From Dendrobium chrysotoxum (lineage: Eukaryota > Streptophyta > Magnoliopsida > Asparagales > Orchidaceae), in NCBI GenBank assembly GCA_019925795.1, contig CM034304.1:25250228-25314227 (forward strand): a stretch of DNA of 64,000 nucleotides. Reading direction: 5' to 3'. The translations under genes and the position numbers were made by a program. This document shows, one piece after another, positions 58,560 through 64,000 of the stretch. Every line of letters starts with the position of its first letter. Within the stretch, counting starts at the first letter, position 1. A model generated the notes under the pieces. It was not told where the DNA came from. It saw only the letters and a list, made by a program, of their open reading frames with translations, and ran no database searches.

Positions 58560-60353
58560 GTCAGATTTAAAAACCCAAACAAATTTGAGTTTCTTCTTAT
58601 AAAAAGAAGAATGCAATGTATGTGTGTTGTGTTATGAAGCATGTAATTTGGGCCTCCACACCTAATATGTACTACAATGAACAGTGCAGGTGTGAGAGAT
58701 ATGTCCTAGCATGCCACAAAAAAAATATCTAACGCTAGAAAAAGGGTTAACTAATCTACATGAGTGATAGTGCCTCTTCCTAGGTTTGAATGAAATATGC
58801 TTTGATAAATTTGAATTAGATTCTTTAAGTGATGGAGGTGCATAAAACTATGCAAAAGTAGGTGTTTAATTTTTCTCAAAAACACTAATTTTTATACTTA
58901 AAAATTCATTTTTTTAGACTTGCAATTTTAAATTTCAAATAATGCTCATCACTATCTAAACCAAATGCATGTGATTCTAATTTCTTAAATACAGCTTCTA
59001 ATTCAACATATGATACTTTTAATGAATCATGCTCAATAATCAATTCAGAATGCTTTTTATTCAACTCATCAAATTCATCAAATAATGACATATGATTGCT
59101 ATCAAGCTTAGAATGATCCTTAATCAAATCTTCATTCTCTTTTTCCAAGTTTAAGAATTCCAATTTCATACTAGCATATATTTTCTTAAGTTTTCTATAT
59201 GATGAATGAATTTTTTCAAAAATTTCAAGTAATTGATCATAGGTTAGCTCACATACCTCTTTTTGGTCAGATTGACCAGGATGATCATTGGCTATCAAAC
59301 ACAAGTTTGTAGTCTCCTCAGCTTCAGTCTCAGAGGAGTCAGATGCAGAATCCGCCCAGCAAGCCTTTTGGATCTTCTTCTTGTCGTTCCTGAACTTGAG
59401 TTTTTCCTCACCCTTCTTCTTGCTTGGGTGAGCCTTAAGTGTAGGACAATCAGCCTTTATATGTCCAGGCTTCCTGCATTCAAAATAAATTGGATCAAAA
59501 GAACCTTTAAAATTTCTGATACTCTTACCTTTATTCCACTTCTGAAAGTTCTTATATTTCTTCCTTAGAAAGCTTTTGAATTGCCTAGTGATTAAGGCAA
59601 TATCAGCGCTATCAGATCCGGAAGTATCAGTATCTGCATCGTTGGCCTTCAGCGCCACAGTTTTCTCTTTCTTTTTCTCACCTGCATCAAACTATCTTTG
59701 GTTCACCCCTTGCCCGTAAGCAATGAGTGATCTAAGTATGTTATCAATAGAATAAGCATTCAAATTTTTAGATTCAGTGATCACAGTTATCTTGGCATTA
59801 TAAAAAGAAGATAAACATCTCAGAATTTTGTTCACTTTTCATAATTAGTGAGTTCTCTTTCTAAAGTATGTAGAGAGATGACAATTTGAGTAAACTTAGT
59901 GTACATTTCATATATGGACTCACTAGGTTTTATGCGAAAGAATTCGTAGTCATGAAGCAGTATGTTTAACCTACACTATTTAACTTCAGATGTACCTTCA
60001 TAGGTGATGCATAATCTATCCCAAATTTTTTTATCAGTCATATAAGTAGAGACACGCATGTAATCCTCAGATTTTAAAGCACAGAAAAAATAGTTCAAGC
60101 ATTTTGCATTCAGTTATGCTAAGTCAAGATCATCAAATGTCCATTCAGTAAAAGGAAATTTAGTTTTAACGCCATTAACAAGCCTAAACGGTACTTCATA
60201 ACCATCTTTAACAAGCATCCACATGCGATAATCAATAGATTACAAAAAAATGGACATGCAAGTTTTCCAAAAATCAAAAGATATGTTATCAAACAAAGGT
60301 GGACGAGTGATGGAATAACCTTCAGCAGTATTTCTATTACCAAAGTTAGACAT
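58560..60353 (-). pseudogene. Gag of element C
   Basis: Starts MSNFGNRNTAEGYS at 60353. Landmarks follow as in element B (FFCALKSEDYMRV, KIWDRLCITYEGTSEVK, MYTKFTQI). The longest open part, 59658-58906, holds a first knuckle YFECRKPGHIKADC in which the first Cys of CCHC has become Tyr. Next is a coiled coil of about 110 residues (QLLEIFEKIHSSYRKLKK to KIASLKK). A second knuckle FFCGMLGHISHTC lies near 58690-58735, its first Cys also replaced by an aromatic residue. Stops and shifts lie at 60240, 60090, 59960 and 59820. Confidence 0.85.
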
Positions 60354-60394
60354 GGATCAAATTTAAAAGTTTTTCAAAACTAAATTTTATGAAT

Positions 60395-60409
60395 CCCGCT
60401 CTGATACCA
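60395..60409 (-). promoter_or_regulatory. Primer binding site of element C
   Basis: Minus strand TGGTATCAGAGCGGG, two bases after the 5' LTR. It is a perfect initiator-Met tRNA type site. Confidence 0.92.
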
Positions 60410-60411
60410 CT

Positions 60412-62196
60412 TGAAAGTTCGTTAGGGATGTTAAGCCCTTGTGAACTAATCCTGAGGCTAACCAAGAGGGGGCTGAATTGGTTATTTTAAAAATTTGTAA
60501 GCAAAAATGATTTAGAAAAATCTTTTTGAATGTTTTAAAATAATTACAATTTTATGATGATGTGGAAATGTTCAATAATAACAGAATAATAATCACAATC
60601 ACACGATCAACAGAAAAAAAATGCGGAAGATAATCAGAAAGAACACACCAGATTTTATAGTGGTTCGATCAACTTGACCTACGTCCACTTCCCGGAGCCT
60701 CCCCTCTGGGTATTGCATTAGCACTAAGTGAATCTCCTTCTACTCCCACAACAAGGCGAAGAAGCCAGTACAAAACTCCTTTCCACCAACCTGGTGAGGC
60801 AGAGAACCTAGACGCCTTTCGCTTCCTCCTGAAGCAGGCAGAGAACCTGAACTCCTTTCACTTCCTCCTGAAGCAGGCAGAGAACTTAGATCTTCTTGCA
60901 GACAATCCTACCACAGAGACACCAACAAGACAAGAGACGACGACCGGAGAAGACGACTCAGATCCTTGCTTGGAGTAACCTTTGTAAACACCTCACAAAC
61001 TCCCCCTTACAAGATCCTCTCTCACTCTCCCAAGCTCTCTCTCTCTCTCTCTCTCTCAAGATTCTCTCTAGCAAGGAAAGTGGCAAAAGATCTTTCTTAT
61101 TGCAAGAAAAAGATCTTAAATGGAAGGGCTCAAAAATAGCCCTAAATTACAACTTGTCCTCAAAGATCGTCTAGGACGATCTATCAATTGTCCTGTACGA
61201 TCAGTGCAAAATTACTCATATCAGGCTGGACGATCTAGTTCCTCTAGACGATTAGAAGACAAACTTTATTCAGATCATCTGGGACGATTAGTGTAACTCA
61301 GGAATATCGTCCAGAGGGCAGCTCTGGTTGTCTAGGAAACTTATGATGGATGGTCTCAAAATGACTTGATCATCTTAGATGATACATCTATCATCCTGTA
61401 TGATTAGTTCAAAAGTGCCCAATTTCGTCCAACACAGCCCTGGTCGTAAAGCCAAAACCTGCTGGACGATTTCAAAACGACTTGATCGTCCAGGATGATA
61501 TCTCTATCATCCCGTACGATTAGTTCAAAATCGGGAATATCGTCCAGAGGATACTTTCGGGTGTATAGGTGAAATGCACTGGATGGTCAGGATTTCTAAT
61601 GGATCGTCTGGGACGATATGATCGAATCAATCAAACCTTAAATAATTTCCTTAATCACCAGACTAATTTAGGCTTGATTGTAATGGATCGTCCATGACGA
61701 TACACGTATTGTCCGAGACGATTAGACCAAATCTCTAAAAATAAAAACTTGTCTAACTTAATCTGGCGACTGAGAATTTCTGATTAGAGCATATTGTCCT
61801 GTACGATGGGTGTATCATCCAGGATGATCTATTTAATCAAACCAACTTAACATGGTCGCCCTAATTGGGGTTTCTATTTTCACTCGATTGTCTAGGACGA
61901 TATGAATATTGTTCAGGATGATATGAACAAAAAATGAAGAAAAACTCTAACTCACTAAAACTCTCCCCCTAAGTATGTGTGTGCAAAGTTACTTAACTTG
62001 GGGATCCGTTACATTACACTTGACTCAAAAAAGATGAAAAAATTACATTAAACCTAAAACCACAAACGGACTGACTCGATCTTGAGCGGACTTGAATTGC
62101 AATTAATCTTATGAACCTGAAATATTAGTCACTCAAACAGAATCGAAAATGTTTGCTATCATCAAAATCATAGTCCTTAAAACCAAATTCGCAACA
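60412..62196 (-). repeat. Element C 5' LTR
   Basis: 1785 bp, bounded by tgaaagttcg and attcgcaaca, followed by the TGGCA duplication. It pairs with 50499-52348. Confidence 0.93.
61160..61930. repeat. Dyad array in element C 5' LTR
   Basis: Pairs include atcgtctaggacgat (61166-61180) with attgtcctgtacgat (61187-61201), and atcgtccaggatgat (61485-61499) with atcatcccgtacgat (61506-61520). Both pairs are spaced 21 bp. More degenerate copies run to about 61930. Confidence 0.85.
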
Positions 62197-62201
62197 TGGC
62201 A

Positions 62202-62761
62202 CACAAATTGAAGTATCCAAATAAGACTGATTCACTCGTAATTAAAGAAAGCAAGAAACATTTTACTTACATGTGAAAAAGCCATAGGTCAACATGCAAC
62301 CCTCTTTTTTTAAAATGCATACATTAAGTACCAAAAATACATATAGATTTAATGTGAAATTCTAACTTAACCTTATAAATTTGATCAAAATAATATGCAA
62401 CATAGGGATTAAATGTCATTTACATGCATGTATATTCAATGGAATATATATTAAAGAAAACTATTTTTTTAAAATATAATAATAATAATAATAATAAAGA
62501 AAATAACTACTCAAATACATTATATATATATATATATATATATATAAGATTTCACATAAATGAGACCCAAAAATTAATCTATTTAGGGCATTTGATCAAA
62601 TAATTGGCATGCAATGCTTAGGGGATTGCATGAAGCAAACTCAAATAAGAGTCATACTATAAAATCACGTGTCGTTTATCTAAATTTAAAATAGAAGGCT
62701 ATCCAAACTTAAAATAGATTAGTCCTTAACATCATCATGAGCAAACTCTCTCAAAATTATT
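62202..62761. other. AT-rich spacer with microsatellites
   Basis: No gene. Holds an AAT run at about 62477-62499 and an AT run at 62520-62547. Confidence 0.7.
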
Positions 62762-62764
62762 TGG

Positions 62765-62935
62765 GGCTTTTTAAAAGGATTTCAGTTGGTACCGTGCAAC
62801 ACAGGGGTTGCGATTCAAGGGTTGTCTCCCAGCCAGGCCTCCGAGGACTCCCCTCTAGATTTAGATTTGGATGGTGATGAAATTGAGCTAATAAAGGCCT
62901 TCTCTAGTGATAATGAGGATGTTAAGATCAGGTAA
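62765..62935 (+). pseudogene. C-terminal tail of the antisense extra ORF, element D
   Basis: 57 in-frame codons ending at TAA. GFLKG, NTGVAIQGLSPSQASED, an acidic LDLDLDGDEIE and FSSDNEDVKIR match the end of the element A extra ORF (GFLKG, KTGVAIEGLSPSQASED, LSSDDEDFEIM). The frame and stop position are kept although the rest is gone. Confidence 0.8.
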
Positions 62936-63561
62936 TATAGAGTCTTTTATTTATCTCCATATGTATGTTTAGTTACTTGAGATGTCTACATCTTGATGTT
63001 AAAATAAATAATACATTTTTAAAGCATAATAATGGGTTTTCTTAAGGTTATGTTATTTATAAGTTAATGAAGTTTCTTATATAGGTAGCCTTGCATCTTT
63101 GGGGGCTAGAGAGAGATCTTTTCAAATATTTTTCAATCTATCCCAAGTGATGCATTGGGAAGCTACTTAATGAAATTAACCAGTTGGAAAGAGATTAAGA
63201 GACATCCATCTATTATGTTTGACCTATCTAAGGCTATTTGTCAAAACATTGCTTGATGATGTTAACTTGTGTTGAAGAGATTGAATCGAATCCCCCTGCG
63301 ATTGATCATCAAATAACTGAGATACAAAAAAAGTTATTTATTTCTCGAATCAAGGCTAAGGATTAAATTTTGTTGGATTATTGTTTGCTTGGGATCACTG
63401 TTGTGACCCTGTTAAGAAAATAAGACAAATAATAACATGCAAATAGAATTTTATTAAAAAAGATAATACAATACAACGACGTTGCTTACGAGACAAGACG
63501 ACTACATAACACTTAATTTAAAATATATAAGCTATATAGCAAATAGCTTTCTTAATAGCTA

Positions 63562-64000
63562 CTAATAATATTTATGAAGATTCTCAATGTTCAAAATTAG
63601 AGATAGTACTTTTCCATCAGCATCCTTCAGCTTAAAAGTTCTGGGCTTAATCATAGCCTCTACTATAAAAGGACCTTTCCAAAATATGAGAGTTTATTGC
63701 GTTGGGGTCCTTTCCCAACTGCCTCAAGACTACATAAAACCAAGTCTCTGACAAAGATGCACCGAAGCTTCACCTGTCGGTTATAATGGCGAGCCACTCT
63801 CTGGTGGTAAGCAGTAATTTTGAGAATGTCATGTCTCTGATTTGTGGGAGAAGATCCTAATTATTTTGGAGTATCTCATCATTATTAATGAAATCAAAAG
63901 TTTGTACTCTTGGCTTGGGACTCTAATATCAACCAACATGACTGCCTCAATGTTGAAGAAAAGGTTATACGGTGTTTCTCCTGTTAGAGTCTTGGAAGTG
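63562..64000 (-). pseudogene. Integrase C-terminus, element D (partial)
   Basis: Minus-strand reading matches the end of the element A integrase: GETPYNL, a Tyr/His-rich segment with LPPESGSPL (shifted), KGPFIVEAMIKPRTFKLKDADGK and a terminal NLHKYY-stop at 63562. Frameshifts and a stop lie in the middle. The upstream part is beyond the window. Confidence 0.8.

Larger units (their letters stand above)
50499..62196 (-). mobile_element. Element C: Ty1/copia SIRE-lineage LTR retrotransposon
   Basis: Full-length element on the minus strand, TSD TGGCA at 50494-50498 and 62197-62201. It has copia order, a Met-tRNA primer site, a coiled-coil Gag with two zinc knuckles, an extra ORF after pol and 1.8-kb LTRs. 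It is better preserved than element B and is a diverged relative: the domains align along the whole length but the LTR dyads have different arms. Stops and shifts remain in every ORF. Confidence 0.93.
62762..64000 (-). mobile_element. Element D: truncated Tat element of the element A family
   Basis: Begins abruptly inside the 3' part of the antisense extra ORF (equivalent to position 8055 of element A). It continues through the convergent spacer into the integrase C-terminus and runs off the window. Its 3' LTR and the rest of the extra ORF are missing at the left junction, so it is a deletion derivative or was cut by a rearrangement. It is more decayed than element A. Confidence 0.85.

Overview
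This window looks like repeat-dominated nuclear DNA from a flowering plant with a large, transposon-rich genome. I found no convincing host gene in 64 kb. The evidence is three near-complete LTR retrotransposons with recognisable plant lineages (one Ty3/gypsy Tat, two Ty1/copia SIRE/Maximus), solo LTRs, a broken hAT transposase, a hAT-type MITE, a partial second Tat element, and long AT-rich spacers. I cannot name the species.

Layout. 1-2779: anonymous AT-rich DNA with microsatellites. 2785-15931: Tat element A on the minus strand, target-site duplication (TSD) CTTTT on both sides. It reads gag, protease, RT, RNase H, second (archaeal-type) RNase H, integrase, then a convergent plus-strand extra ORF (aORF) with its own TATA-like site and a 94-bp tandem repeat leader. 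Its LTRs carry a 51-bp GC-rich minisatellite. 16489-17794 and 18530-19343: two older, degenerate solo LTRs of the same family, in opposite orientations. 20388-22082: hAT transposase remnant on the minus strand, cut by the next element. 22083-34355: SIRE element B on the plus strand, TSD GTTCT, with a solo LTR of a relative (28475-30216) inserted in the last codons of its RNase H. 34361-49751: no recognisable gene, but several degenerate tandem repeats, including a TTGAC-rich tract at 42470-43640. 49760-50296: 537-bp hAT-like MITE with a perfect 8-bp TSD. 50499-62196: SIRE element C on the minus strand, TSD TGGCA. 62762-64000: truncated Tat element D, running off the window.

All three large elements are decayed by stops and frameshifts, so none is autonomous as read. 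In element A pol the whole RT-integrase segment stays in one frame, and the stops I checked fit C-to-T or G-to-A transitions.

The most unusual signal is a family of 15-bp near-perfect dyads with 7-bp arms and a single central base: ATCGTAC-T-GTACGAT in element B and ATCGTCC-A-GGACGAT in element C. They occur as pairs 19-21 bp apart, pairs recur at roughly 90-100 bp, and they are found both in the LTRs and in an internal array about 80-95 bp upstream of the extra-ORF start codon in both elements. Between the two families both arms have changed together, so the symmetry is kept. This looks like a conserved regulatory or structural module of these elements. I do not know of a description of it.
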